NCBI GenBank assembly: GCA_021153325.1
Contig: JAGKTQ010000001.1
Location: 1 to 64,000 of the forward strand
Length of the DNA stretch: 64,000 nucleotides
DNA from: Lachnospiraceae bacterium
Lineage (GTDB): Bacteria > Bacillota > Clostridia > Lachnospirales > Lachnospiraceae
Reading direction: 5' to 3'
Below the pieces are notes generated by a model, which saw only the letters and a program-made list of their open reading frames with translations, made no database searches and was not told the DNA's origin. The translations under genes were made by a program, and so were the position numbers. Positions 41,241 through 49,246 of the stretch are shown in pieces. Position 1 is the first letter of the stretch. Each line of letters begins with the position of its first letter.

Positions 41241-43118
41241 GTGAATAAAAAGCAAAAGAAGGTTTTAATCCGTATCCTTGTGGCAGCAGCTCTTATGATA
41301 TTGCTTGTGTTTATGCCGATAGAAGGGTATGTTCGTCTGGCTCTGTTTATGATCCCCTATCTGATCATTGGATATGATATTTTGAAAAAGGCAGTAAAGG
41401 GAATTTTAAACAGACAGGTAATGGATGAAAATTTTTTGATGGCAGTAGCTACCATTGGCGCGATCGTACTTGGAGAATATACAGAAGGCGTTGGAGTTAT
41501 GTTGTTTTACCAGATCGGCGAGCTGTTCCAGAGCTATGCGGTCGGTAAGAGCCGGAAAAATATCAGTGAATTGATGGATATACGCCCCGATTATGCCAAT
41601 ATCGAAAAGGATGGTACGTTGGAAAAGGTAGACCCGGATGAAGTAGAGATCGGTACGATCATTGTCGTGCAGCCCGGTGAGAAAATTCCAATTGATGGTA
41701 TTATCATAGAAGGAAAAACTACTTTAAATACGAGTGCACTGACAGGGGAAAGTTTACCGAAAGACGCCCAAGCAGGCGATGCAGTAATCAGTGGATGTAT
41801 TAATATGACGGGGGTTCTGAAGATTCAGACGACGAAAGAATTTGGCGAATCTACAGTCTCAAAGATCTTGGATCTGGTGGAAAATTCCAGTTCCAAAAAA
41901 TCAAAATCCGAGAACTTTATTTCTAAATTTGCCCGCTATTATACGCCGGCAGTCTGCTACAGTGCCTTAGCCCTGGCAATTTTACCGCCACTTGTTAAAA
42001 TGATCCTTTTTGGTCTTACGCCGGGATGGAGTGAATGGGGCGATTGGATTTACAGAGCGCTTACTTTCCTTGTTATCAGTTGTCCATGTGCACTTGTTAT
42101 TAGTGTTCCACTTAGTTTTTTTGCGGGAATCGGCGGTGCCAGCAATGTTGGTGTATTGGTAAAAGGCTCCAATTATTTAGAAACCCTTTCACAGGTAAAG
42201 TATGTAGTATTTGATAAAACAGGCACTTTGACAAAAGGAACTTTTGAAGTAAGTGGAGTACATCATAATGTGATGGAAGAAGAAGCTCTTTTAGAGTATG
42301 CGGCATTGGCGGAAAGTTCTTCCTCTCATCCGATCAGCAAAAGTTTACGGAAAGCATATGGAAAAGCGATCGACAGAGACCGAGTAACAGAGGTGGAAGA
42401 AATCAGTGGAAATGGCGTGACAGCAAAAGTAGATGGCAAAGAGGTTGCGGTAGGAAATGCGAAATTGATGAAGCAGTTAGGCATTTCTTATAAAGAGTGC
42501 CATCAAGTAGGAACAATCGTACATGTAGCGATAGAAGGAGTGTATGCAGGACATATTTTGATTTCAGATGTGCTGAAACCACATGCAAAAGAAGCCATTC
42601 AGAAATTGAAAAAAGCTGGTGTGAAAAATGTTGTTATGTTAACTGGTGATGCCGACAGTGTAGCCAAACAGGTTGCAGGAACTCTTGGTATTGATCAAGT
42701 GTACAGTGAACTTCTTCCGGCAGATAAAGTAGCAAAGGTTGAAGAGCTGTTAGCTACAAAAGGAGCGAAGGAAAAACTGGCATTTGTGGGAGATGGTATC
42801 AATGATGCGCCGGTACTTTCCAGAGCAGATATTGGAATTGCTATGGGTGCGTTAGGTTCCGATGCTGCAATTGAAGCAGCGGATGTTGTATTGATGGATG
42901 ATGATCCACTGAAGATTGTGAAAGCGATTCGAATTGCAAAAAAATGTCTTCGCATTGTACATGAAAATATTTATTTTGCAATCGGCATTAAAGTGATATG
43001 TCTGATCTTAGGTGCGCTTGGTATGGCAGAGATGTGGCTTGCTATTTTTGCAGACGTAGGTGTTATGGTGATTGCAGTTTTGAATGCGATTCGTGCATTG
43101 TTTGTGAAAAACTTATAA
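41241..43118 (+). CDS. Heavy-metal P1B-type ATPase (Cd/Zn/Pb efflux)
   Basis: This 625-residue pump has the P1B features: the membrane metal site SCPCALVISVPLSF at about residue 278, the phosphorylation site FDKTGTLTKG at about 324, TGES in the actuator domain, the SSSHPISKSL nucleotide motif and GDGINDAPVLSRADIGIAMG. Two long helices precede the core, and no N-terminal HMA domain is present. CPC with a Zn/Cd-type architecture suggests export of Zn2+, Cd2+ or Pb2+. It starts at a GTG, 21 bases after the chaperone gene, and is regulated by the SmtB-like repressor encoded after it. Confidence 0.94.
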   Translation: MNKKQKKVLIRILVAAALMILLVFMPIEGYVRLALFMIPYLIIGYDILKKAVKGILNRQVMDENFLMAVATIGAIVLGEYTEGVGVMLFYQIGELFQSYAVGKSRKNISELMDIRPDYANIEKDGTLEKVDPDEVEIGTIIVVQPGEKIPIDGIIIEGKTTLNTSALTGESLPKDAQAGDAVISGCINMTGVLKIQTTKEFGESTVSKILDLVENSSSKKSKSENFISKFARYYTPAVCYSALALAILPPLVKMILFGLTPGWSEWGDWIYRALTFLVISCPCALVISVPLSFFAGIGGASNVGVLVKGSNYLETLSQVKYVVFDKTGTLTKGTFEVSGVHHNVMEEEALLEYAALAESSSSHPISKSLRKAYGKAIDRDRVTEVEEISGNGVTAKVDGKEVAVGNAKLMKQLGISYKECHQVGTIVHVAIEGVYAGHILISDVLKPHAKEAIQKLKKAGVKNVVMLTGDADSVAKQVAGTLGIDQVYSELLPADKVAKVEELLATKGAKEKLAFVGDGINDAPVLSRADIGIAMGALGSDAAIEAADVVLMDDDPLKIVKAIRIAKKCLRIVHENIYFAIGIKVICLILGALGMAEMWLAIFADVGVMVIAVLNAIRALFVKNL

Positions 43119-43142
43119 TACTTGTAGTAAAGGAGGAGGAAC

Positions 43143-43502
43143 ATGGCAGAAAAAGAAGGAATGTGCTGTGATTCGGAAGAAATCCATGAAGAGCTTCTGA
43201 AGATCGTAAATGATACTATGCCGGAGGAAACAGAATTATATGATTTAGCAGAGCTTTTTAAAGTATTTGGTGATTCTACCAGAATTCGAATTTTATTTGT
43301 ATTATTTGAAGCGGAAGTCTGTGTATGTGATCTGGCACAAGCGTTAAATATGACCCAGTCCGCAATATCCCACCAGTTGAAAATTTTAAAACAAAATAAA
43401 CTGGTGAACAGCAGAAGAGAAGGCAAATCGGTCTTTTATTCTCTGGCGGATGACCATGTGCGGACAATCATTGCACAAGGAAGAGAACATATTGAAGAGT
43501 AA
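43143..43502 (+). CDS. ArsR/SmtB-family metal-sensing repressor
   Basis: This 119-residue winged-helix repressor has two possible metal sites. The alpha-3N type combines N-terminal MCCD and VCVCDLAQAL, as in CadC. The alpha-5 type is DDHVRTIIAQGREHIEE, which exactly fits D-x-H-x10-H-x2-E of SmtB/CzrA. The recognition helix is NMTQSAISHQLKILKQ. It should release the palindrome at 40948 when Zn2+, Cd2+ or Pb2+ is in excess. It is the last gene of the efflux operon, with GGAGGAGG before the ATG. Confidence 0.93.
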   Translation: MAEKEGMCCDSEEIHEELLKIVNDTMPEETELYDLAELFKVFGDSTRIRILFVLFEAEVCVCDLAQALNMTQSAISHQLKILKQNKLVNSRREGKSVFYSLADDHVRTIIAQGREHIEE

Positions 43503-43530
43503 AGAACTGCCCTTAGGGCAGTTCTTTTTT
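43503..43530. terminator. Bidirectional terminator between metal operon and MFS gene
   Basis: AAGAACTGCCC and GGGCAGTTCTT around TTA form a perfect stem, followed by a T run on the + strand. The stop codon of the convergent MFS gene lies in the loop. Confidence 0.92.
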
Positions 43531-44700
43531 AGTTGACCTTGTTGCAAATAGTATAAGGATAAGAAGTAGTGGAAAGATGATCGCAGCCAAAATCCCTTTT
43601 TTCAGATCATCGCCACATGCACTTGCGATCATGCCGACAAAGGTAGGACCACCGGAACAACCCAGATCACCGCCTAAAGCAAGCAGGGCAAACATAGCGG
43701 TTCCACCACCACGGATGGAAGCAGAGGCTTTGCTAAATGTGCCTGGCCAAAGAATACCAACTGAAAATCCGCACATAGCAACACCAATAAAACCAAGTAC
43801 CGGAGAGGAAGAAAGGGAAATGATGAGGTAGGAAAGTACACAAAGACAGCCACTTCCTAACATCATTTTATTTAAATTGATCTTCTCACCAAATTTGCCA
43901 TAGATCAAACGGGAACTTCCCATCAGGATAGAGAACAGAGCAGGACCTGCCAGATCTCCAATTGATTTGGAAACGCCAAGCCCACGTTCTGCAAACGTGG
44001 ATGCCCATTGACTGACTGCCTGTTCACAGGCACCGGAGCATATAATTAACAGCATAAATAACCAAAAGAGTTTTGTTTTAAAAAGTTCTTTTATAGACAG
44101 ACCGTTTTCCCCGTCTGCAATCAATGGTGCAATGGGTACTTTCAAAAAAAGAAAAGTATTTGCCAGAGGGATCATTGCCCAAAATACGGCAAGGAACTTC
44201 CAGTTCTGTGTACCGAAAACAAAGAAAAATAAAGTGGATAGTAAAACAACACCTACTGCGCCCCAGCAATAAAAGGAATGCAAAAGACTCATTGTTTTTT
44301 CTTTACTTTCCGATGGACATGCCTCCACAATTGGACTGATGATCACTTCCAAAAGACCGCCTCCGATAGCATAGATCATGACTGCAATTAATAATCCAAT
44401 GAAAGAATCCGCAAAAATTTCTGGCAAGATTGGCAGAAGGATCAGACCGGCTGCGGCTAAAATATGAGCCATTACAGCAGCGGTGCGATACCCGATTTTA
44501 TCAATAAAAAAAGCGGACAAAAAATCTATGATAAGCTGCAAAATAAAGTTAAAAGTGATCAGAATTGTAATCTGTGATAATGGAATATGATACTGCTCCT
44601 GAAAGGTGATAAAGAGCAATGGCGCAAAATTGTTGACGATTGCCTGCACAATGTAACCAGTAAAACAGGCACGAATAGTATGTTTGTATTGAAAAGTCAT
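43513..44700 (-). CDS. MFS transporter
   Basis: This 395-residue protein has 12 membrane segments. It opens with HTIRACFTGYIVQAIVNNFA and has a typical MFS loop around DKIGYRTAAVMAHILAAAG. A duplicated FIGVAMCGFSVGILWPGTFS occurs in the second half, together with GLLEVIISPIVEACPSESKE. It resembles sugar/oligosaccharide-type or Bcr-like MFS proteins of Clostridia; the substrate is unknown. GAGGAGG precedes the ATG at 44700. Its final codons lie in the shared terminator. Its neighbour at 44824 is on the same strand, upstream. Confidence 0.88.
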   Translation of the reverse strand: MTFQYKHTIRACFTGYIVQAIVNNFAPLLFITFQEQYHIPLSQITILITFNFILQLIIDFLSAFFIDKIGYRTAAVMAHILAAAGLILLPILPEIFADSFIGLLIAVMIYAIGGGLLEVIISPIVEACPSESKEKTMSLLHSFYCWGAVGVVLLSTLFFFVFGTQNWKFLAVFWAMIPLANTFLFLKVPIAPLIADGENGLSIKELFKTKLFWLFMLLIICSGACEQAVSQWASTFAERGLGVSKSIGDLAGPALFSILMGSSRLIYGKFGEKINLNKMMLGSGCLCVLSYLIISLSSSPVLGFIGVAMCGFSVGILWPGTFSKASASIRGGGTAMFALLALGGDLGCSGGPTFVGMIASACGDDLKKGILAAIIFPLLLILILFATRSTKKELP

Positions 44701-44823
44701 TTCTGCTTCCTCCTCAAGATTAAAAGAATATGCTATATTGCTTTGATCAATACAGCATATTCAGTATAGCAGAGAGAAAACTTTTCTTCTTGTATTTTGT
44801 TAGCGAAAATTTGTAAAATATAG

Positions 44824-45453
44824 CTATTTGCAATCTTTAATCGTCTGATGAAGCTCGGTAAAGAGTTCATTGTATCGAAGCGGTGACTTGTCAAATTGTG
44901 TAATACCAGTATGTAAACTGAGCGGGATTTCCTTTCCTTCAAATGAAAAAGTCCGTTCATTGTCTTGTTTAAGTTTAGCAGTAAGTTCCTGTGCGTAAGA
45001 AATAGCGGTGCTGTTCGTCAAAATTGCAAATTCGTCACCACCGATTCGGAAAATAACATCCTCTTCTCCAGAAGCATTTTCCATTCGGCGCATAGTTTCT
45101 ATTATTGCTAAATCTCCGGCTTTCATTGAAATATCATTGATATCCAGCATTTTTTTAACATCACAGCATACAAAATAGCAGTCGCTTCTTTTCACAAATA
45201 AATCATATAATTCTGTAATATCAACATGTCTTCTTTCTTTCATATAAGCATCTCCATTCTCCAAAGGCTTTTCTATTTTGGGAAACAATTCCGAAAAGCG
45301 GGTATTGTGCCGAAATTCGGAAGGGTTACAGTTCCAGACCTGTTTGAATGCACGTGTAAAAGATTCATTGGTACTATAGCCATAGCGAAGAGCGATGTCT
45401 AAATGATTTTCCATATAGGTAAGTGCGTTAGCTAATAGATCCATATTGTTCAT
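44824..45453 (-). CDS. AraC-like HTH plus GGDEF protein with deleted first helix-turn-helix
   Basis: This 209-residue protein joins an AraC-type DNA-binding part to a GGDEF domain with FRIGGDEFAIL near residue 140. The N-terminus reads ALTYMENHL and then at once DIALRYGYSTNESFTRAFKQ. In intact AraC domains about 45-50 residues, including the first helix-turn-helix, lie between these segments. The frame is kept; the junction is near 45399. The GGDEF part is also compact (YFVCCDVKKMLDINDISMKA), and the inhibitory RxxD site is absent. DNA binding is probably lost. It is transcribed ahead of the MFS gene but separated from it by 123 bases. Confidence 0.75.
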   Translation of the reverse strand: MNNMDLLANALTYMENHLDIALRYGYSTNESFTRAFKQVWNCNPSEFRHNTRFSELFPKIEKPLENGDAYMKERRHVDITELYDLFVKRSDCYFVCCDVKKMLDINDISMKAGDLAIIETMRRMENASGEEDVIFRIGGDEFAILTNSTAISYAQELTAKLKQDNERTFSFEGKEIPLSLHTGITQFDKSPLRYNELFTELHQTIKDCK

Positions 45454-45631
45454 AAAATCGCCATGCCTTTCTGGTTTTGATTGCTTTCATCATAACAGTT
45501 TTTGAAAGAAATGGCTTGATATTTTGAGTATTTTAGAAAGAAAGTAGAGAAACAAAAGAGTCTGTGCTAAAATAAAGAAATATAATTGCAAAAACAAAAA
45601 TGTTAAAATATATCTGGAAAAGAGGAATTGT

Positions 45632-46057
45632 ATGAAACAGTATGAAACAACGCATCTTGTGGCAGGAGAGGACTTAAATCATCATGGTACTTTATTTGCA
45701 GCAAGGGCAGCAGCATGGTTTGTGGAAGCAGCATTTGTAGCAGCCAGTTGTACTTATGGAAAAAATGAAATTGTATGCCTTAATTTACAAAAAATGTCAT
45801 TTAAAAGACCTGTACAGCCGGGAACGATCTTGAAGTTTTCAGCAAGAGTAGTTTTAACAGGGAAGACCAGTTTCATAGTGGCTGTCAGTGCATCGGATGC
45901 TCTCCATGGAGAAAAAGCAATTGATGGGATGATAACCTTTGTAACAGTGGACGAGCAGACCGGAAAAAAAGTAGAGCATCATCTTGTTCTGGATGAGTCG
46001 GAAGACGAGGAAGAGATACAGCAAAGGGCAGAAGCAGAAAAACTAAAAAACAGATAA
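45632..46057 (+). CDS. Acyl-CoA thioesterase (hotdog fold)
   Basis: This 141-residue protein has the YciA/BACH-type hotdog pattern LVAGEDLNHHGTLFAARAAAW, with N-H-x-G-T/N-L and the following helix that holds a putative catalytic residue. KMSFKRPVQPGTILKFSARV follows. It hydrolyses acyl-CoA esters in the cytoplasm; chain length is unknown. The C-terminal 20 residues are acidic and probably disordered. AGAGGAA precedes the ATG. It is the first of three small genes on this strand. Confidence 0.9.
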   Translation: MKQYETTHLVAGEDLNHHGTLFAARAAAWFVEAAFVAASCTYGKNEIVCLNLQKMSFKRPVQPGTILKFSARVVLTGKTSFIVAVSASDALHGEKAIDGMITFVTVDEQTGKKVEHHLVLDESEDEEEIQQRAEAEKLKNR

Positions 46058-46113
46058 GACCGGCGTAAAGTTTTTTCAAATAGAGAGAAAAAACGTGGGA
46101 ATAGGAGGCTGAA

Positions 46114-46587
46114 ATGAATATTAGAAGAGCAGAAGAAAGAGACATGGACGGACTTAACCGCTTGCTTTTACAGGTGTGTCTGGTACATCATAAGGGGCGT
46201 CCGGATTTATTTAAATATGGAGCCAAAAAGTATACGGATGAGGAATTGAAAGCAATCATTCATGACGATAAGACACCGATTCTGGTTGCGGTAGATGAAA
46301 AGGAAGAAGTGCTTGGATATGCTTTTTGTATTTTTAAACAGCATATAAATAACAATATACTGACAGATATTAAAACTTTGTACATAGATGATCTGTGTGT
46401 GGATGAAAACATCAGAGGGAAGCATATTGGAAAGAGCTTATATGAAAAGGTCTTAGAATTTGCAAAAGAAAATAATTGCTATAACGTGACGTTGAATGTA
46501 TGGAGTCTAAATGAAGGCGCTATGAAATTTTATGAAAAATGTGGACTAAAGCCTCAAAAAATAGGCATGGAAACAATTTTGAACTGA
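46114..46587 (+). CDS. GNAT-family N-acetyltransferase
   Basis: This 157-residue enzyme transfers acetyl groups from acetyl-CoA. The GNAT core is readable as IRRAEERDMDGLNRLL, LYIDDLCVDENIRGKHIGKS with the RGKHIG pyrophosphate loop at about residue 105, then VTLNVWSLNEGAMKFYEKCG. The acceptor is unknown. ATAGGAGG precedes the ATG. It lies 56 bases after the thioesterase gene and may be co-transcribed. Confidence 0.92.
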   Translation: MNIRRAEERDMDGLNRLLLQVCLVHHKGRPDLFKYGAKKYTDEELKAIIHDDKTPILVAVDEKEEVLGYAFCIFKQHINNNILTDIKTLYIDDLCVDENIRGKHIGKSLYEKVLEFAKENNCYNVTLNVWSLNEGAMKFYEKCGLKPQKIGMETILN

Positions 46588-46671
46588 TAAAAACAGTTGC
46601 AAACATTTGGCTGAAAAGGTATAGTAAAAAGAAAATGGAATTAGGCGCTGAATGCGCAGAAAAGAGGACTT

Positions 46672-46866
46672 ATGAAAAAATTTAGTGCAAAAAAATATTT
46701 TTTATATGCTTTACCATCTGCAATTCTTTATCGCGTGATCGCATTCTTTACCGTGGATAAATTTATAGGTGGTCTGTATGGACGATTGATCAATTTTGCT
46801 ATTCTTGCTGTAATCTTGCTTGCATGTTTATATTTTTCCAAAGTGGATGAAAGGAAACAGCAATAA
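46672..46866 (+). CDS. Small membrane protein (64 aa)
   Basis: A 64-residue basic protein with two likely membrane helices (about 10-28 and 38-56) and a charged tail, KVDERKQQ. No family is recognised. AAGAGG precedes the ATG, and a strong terminator follows, so the gene is likely real. Confidence 0.6.
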   Translation: MKKFSAKKYFLYALPSAILYRVIAFFTVDKFIGGLYGRLINFAILAVILLACLYFSKVDERKQQ

Positions 46867-46884
46867 GAGGAAGAAAATAAAAGT

Positions 46885-46916
46885 GGCGGATATTCTTTTG
46901 AATATCCGCCTTTGTG
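46885..46916 (+). terminator. Strong intrinsic terminator
   Basis: GGCGGATATTC (46885-46895), TTTT loop, GAATATCCGCC (46900-46910), then a T-rich run. The 11-bp stem is perfect. Confidence 0.9.
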
Positions 46917-46931
46917 TTTGTACTATTTTGC

Positions 46932-47654
46932 TTAGAAATAAGAGTTAAAGATAGAACCGGAAGTATAATTTGAACTATAATTTCCGGAGATCGTGTATGT
47001 ATTTGCTTTAGCTGCTTCTGTATCAGCTCTGAAATTAATGAAAGAAGCAGAAGCGGATACACTGTAAGCAAAAGAACCGGTATCATTAAATAATGTTTTT
47101 AATGTGGATTCATCTGCCTGTTTAAAAGTATCTTTATCAATGGAGAGAGAATTATCATCATTGATTGTGATACCTACTTTGCTAAGCATTGTCTCATAAG
47201 CCTTTGTTGTATTGACCATGGATAATGTTTTCTGTAAGATAGAAGAACTATTTGCTTTGTCAGTCGCATTCAATACAGAATTGTAGTCGCTTACAAAGGT
47301 AGCAACTGCATCATATACAGCATCTTCCTCTTCACTATTAAATACAGATTTAGAACCTTTTTCCAATAAAGCGTCTGCAGATTCTTTTAAAGAATCTGTG
47401 GTGCTTTGGATTTTTGCCAAAGTTTCTGTTGTATCAAGACTGGTGCTTGCGTTCAACGTAGATGATGAAGTCAGGGTATCATCAGAATTTTTTGCATAAT
47501 ATGCTTTCAATAACTTGCCGTAGCTGCCATTTTTGATGGACGCGTAGTCTGCAAAAAAAGTATTTGACGAAAAAGTTATACTACTATTTTTGCTGGAACT
47601 AGAAGATAAACTTGAAAATAACATAGAATAATCTGTTTTTAAACTTATACTCAT
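46932..47654 (-). CDS. FliD-like secreted/structural protein fragment of unknown role
   Basis: This 240-residue protein is Ser/Thr/Asn-rich and has few charged residues. The C-terminal half (DAVYDAVATFVSDYNSVLNA, then YETMLSKVGITINDDNSLSI and DKDTFKQADESTLKTLFND) matches the C-terminal domain of the flagellar cap protein FliD. The N-terminal half begins MSISLKTDYSMLFSSL and does not look like FliD. Similar short FliD-like genes occur in non-flagellated Lachnospiraceae; their role is unknown. AAGGAG lies before the ATG at 47654. No flagellar gene is nearby. Confidence 0.75.
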   Translation of the reverse strand: MSISLKTDYSMLFSSLSSSSSKNSSITFSSNTFFADYASIKNGSYGKLLKAYYAKNSDDTLTSSSTLNASTSLDTTETLAKIQSTTDSLKESADALLEKGSKSVFNSEEEDAVYDAVATFVSDYNSVLNATDKANSSSILQKTLSMVNTTKAYETMLSKVGITINDDNSLSIDKDTFKQADESTLKTLFNDTGSFAYSVSASASFINFRADTEAAKANTYTISGNYSSNYTSGSIFNSYF

Positions 47655-47773
47655 ACCATCACACTCCTTTGTATAATAAGTGGCATCCATGCCATACAAG
47701 GTTTTCCTAATTTTATTATAATCATTATCGGCGGAATTAACAAGCAAGATTAGAGAAAAATGGAAAATTTAGT

Positions 47774-48004
47774 CTATTCATGAAAAGCAGAACCGGGAAT
47801 GTATACGATACAGGGCACTTCTTCCTACATACCGATAGGTCCAATAATCTGTAAATACAGAGTTCTTTCCTCACGGATCTGATAGGGAACATCTTCCTTA
47901 TAATAAATTTCATAATTGTCAAATTGGGGAGTCATGGGTATCATTCCGGCGGCGGAAGCAGTACTCATAGGGAAATTTTCTCTTGTTACATTTAATGGTT
48001 CCAT
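47774..48004 (-). pseudogene. Decayed alpha/beta hydrolase (acetylesterase-like) N-terminal remnant
   Basis: From a good ATG at 48004 (site AAGAAAGGAC) the frame runs 59 codons to a TAG at 47825. Past that stop the same frame continues EEVPCIVYIPGSAFHE and meets another TAG at 47774. The joined text, LYLQIIGPIG followed by PCIVYIPGSAF, is the start of an acetylesterase-like alpha/beta hydrolase, with the oxyanion-hole region just beginning. The catalytic part is absent. Two in-frame stops and a missing 3' end mark a pseudogene. It follows pnuC on the same strand. Confidence 0.72.
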
Positions 48005-48028
48005 AATAGTCCTTTCTTTATATAAATA

Positions 48029-48721
48029 TTATCTAAAACAATTCTGTTGTCTTATCTTCATAGCCTGCCAGTTACAAAATCCATACAGATCATTGATAAA
48101 AAATATAATAAAGCAAAGAACCATCGGCAAAAATGCTATATCATTCATGGATGCCAGAATCCATAAAACGATAAGCACAATGTCGTTTAATGCATAGGCA
48201 ATGGCATAGTAGGGACTTCGCAGCAGTGTTAAGGAAGACGCCATAAAGCTTGTTGAGATAGAAATTGTACTGAACAGCAGATTCGGGGTATCGAATGCTT
48301 TTAAAATATAGTAAAAGATACTTGTAACAAGGATCGTGAGCAAAACTAGTATGGACCAGATTTTTCCGGTCAGGTGATTGACTTTCACTTCCAGCTGGCT
48401 GTACGGATTTTTGAGCCATGTGATCATAGAAGCAAGAGCAATGGGAGCAGTCATTCCCATGTAAGTGATCATCTCGCCAAAATACCGGAAATGATAGGAG
48501 ATTATGGCATAAATTGCGGCAAAGATAAGAGTCAGAAGCTGCCCGATGGCATCTCCTTTTGCGACGAAAATAAGAGCTGTCACACCAATCAAGGAAGCAA
48601 TCATTGTGAGAATATCGCAATTTGGAGCTAAAATAAAGGTTATGAGCAGTAGGATGACAGAGCAAAACCACAGTATTTTTTCGAAATTGTTTAAATTGTT
48701 TATTGATTTTATAATATTCAT
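48029..48721 (-). CDS. pnuC: Nicotinamide (riboside) transporter, PnuC family
   Basis: This 230-residue membrane protein has about seven helices and the PnuC pattern: IASLIGVTALIFVAKGDAIG, then YGYISYHFRYFGEM-type and YMGMTAPIALASMITWLKNP, and the C-terminal FFINDLYGFCNWQAMKIRQQ. It takes up nicotinamide riboside or a related vitamin by facilitated diffusion. AGGAGG precedes the ATG at 48721. A leader of about 100 bases with alternative hairpins precedes the gene, which suggests control by premature termination. Confidence 0.9.
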   Translation of the reverse strand: MNIIKSINNLNNFEKILWFCSVILLLITFILAPNCDILTMIASLIGVTALIFVAKGDAIGQLLTLIFAAIYAIISYHFRYFGEMITYMGMTAPIALASMITWLKNPYSQLEVKVNHLTGKIWSILVLLTILVTSIFYYILKAFDTPNLLFSTISISTSFMASSLTLLRSPYYAIAYALNDIVLIVLWILASMNDIAFLPMVLCFIIFFINDLYGFCNWQAMKIRQQNCFR

Positions 48722-48737
48722 ATTTCCTCCTAATCTC

Positions 48738-48825
48738 AAAAAAAGCATCCGTAACATATCTTCTAAGACCTAACGATATGTTCACGAATGCATTATGCAT
48801 TTCCTACCCGGTGGCAGTTCAAAAT
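48738..48825 (-). promoter_or_regulatory. Structured leader with terminator hairpin upstream of pnuC
   Basis: On the minus strand a long hairpin (GCAT.CGT.AACATATC at 48791-48775 with GATATGTT.ACG.ATGC at 48760-48745) is followed by seven Ts, a typical terminator. Upstream, AATGCAT-A-ATGCATT (48801-48787) can pair with itself and overlaps the terminator's 5' arm, and CTGCCACCGGGTAGG lies further upstream. The mutually exclusive pairing suggests an attenuator or riboswitch. I cannot assign it to a known class. Confidence 0.55.
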
Positions 48826-48887
48826 TATTTATGTATCAATATTATTTGTGTCTGCTAATCTGGCATGGAAAAGCGATCTAAAACAAA

Positions 48888-48919
48888 AAAGAAATCTTGG
48901 TATTAACAAGATTTCTTTT
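48888..48919 (-). terminator. Intrinsic terminator of tRNA-Leu
   Basis: AAAGAAATCTTG and CAAGATTTCTTT form a 12-bp stem just past the tRNA, followed on the minus strand by TTTTTTG. Confidence 0.88.
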
Positions 48920-48925
48920 ATCTAA

Positions 48926-49009
48926 TGCGGGAGATGGGACTTGAACCCACACGAGAATACACCCACAAGATCCTTAGTCTTGCCTGTCTGCCAATTCCAG
49001 CACTCCCGC
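48926..49009 (-). tRNA. tRNA-Leu (anticodon AAG)
   Basis: The minus strand folds as an 84-base class II tRNA. The acceptor arm is GCGGGAG with CTCCCGC. The D-arm begins CTGGAATTGG. The anticodon stem CAAGA/TCTTG encloses the loop CTAAGGA with anticodon AAG. A long variable arm (GGGTGTATTCTC) and the T-loop TTCAAGT follow. Leu identity fits the variable arm and A73. CCA is not encoded. A34 would need conversion to inosine to read CUC as well as CUU, which is uncommon in bacteria for any tRNA other than Arg(ACG). Confidence 0.92.
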
Positions 49010-49246
49010 ATAGTAACGAACCAGTTCATTTTGAACGTTTTCGCGACTGCAAGAAAGATAATATCATCAAAAAGAATGAAAGTCAATATATTTTTTGTAT
49101 TTTTTTGAAAAATTTATACATAATAAAACAAAAAGAAAATAATACCACGAAAAATACAGGTGAAATGCGGCTTAAGAGAAAAATAAAATTGTGGAAAAGA
49201 AAGGAAAGCACAAAAATAAAAAGAAGATTTTGTGCAGGGACAGAAA
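49010..49246. other. AT-rich intergenic region between tRNA-Leu and uxuA
   Basis: About 240 bases, very A-rich. It probably holds the divergent promoters of the tRNA and of uxuAB. I see no clear hairpin or gene. Confidence 0.4.

Noticed and set aside
47825..47827. TAG as a possible recoded codon (pyrrolysine) in the esterase remnant
   Set aside because: A second TAG follows 16 codons later and the catalytic part of the gene is missing. Decay explains it better, and no pyl genes are seen.
47916..48197. Plus-strand 93-codon reading frame over the start of the esterase remnant and end of pnuC
   Set aside because: It is antisense to pnuC and the remnant, which match protein families, and it has no ribosome site.
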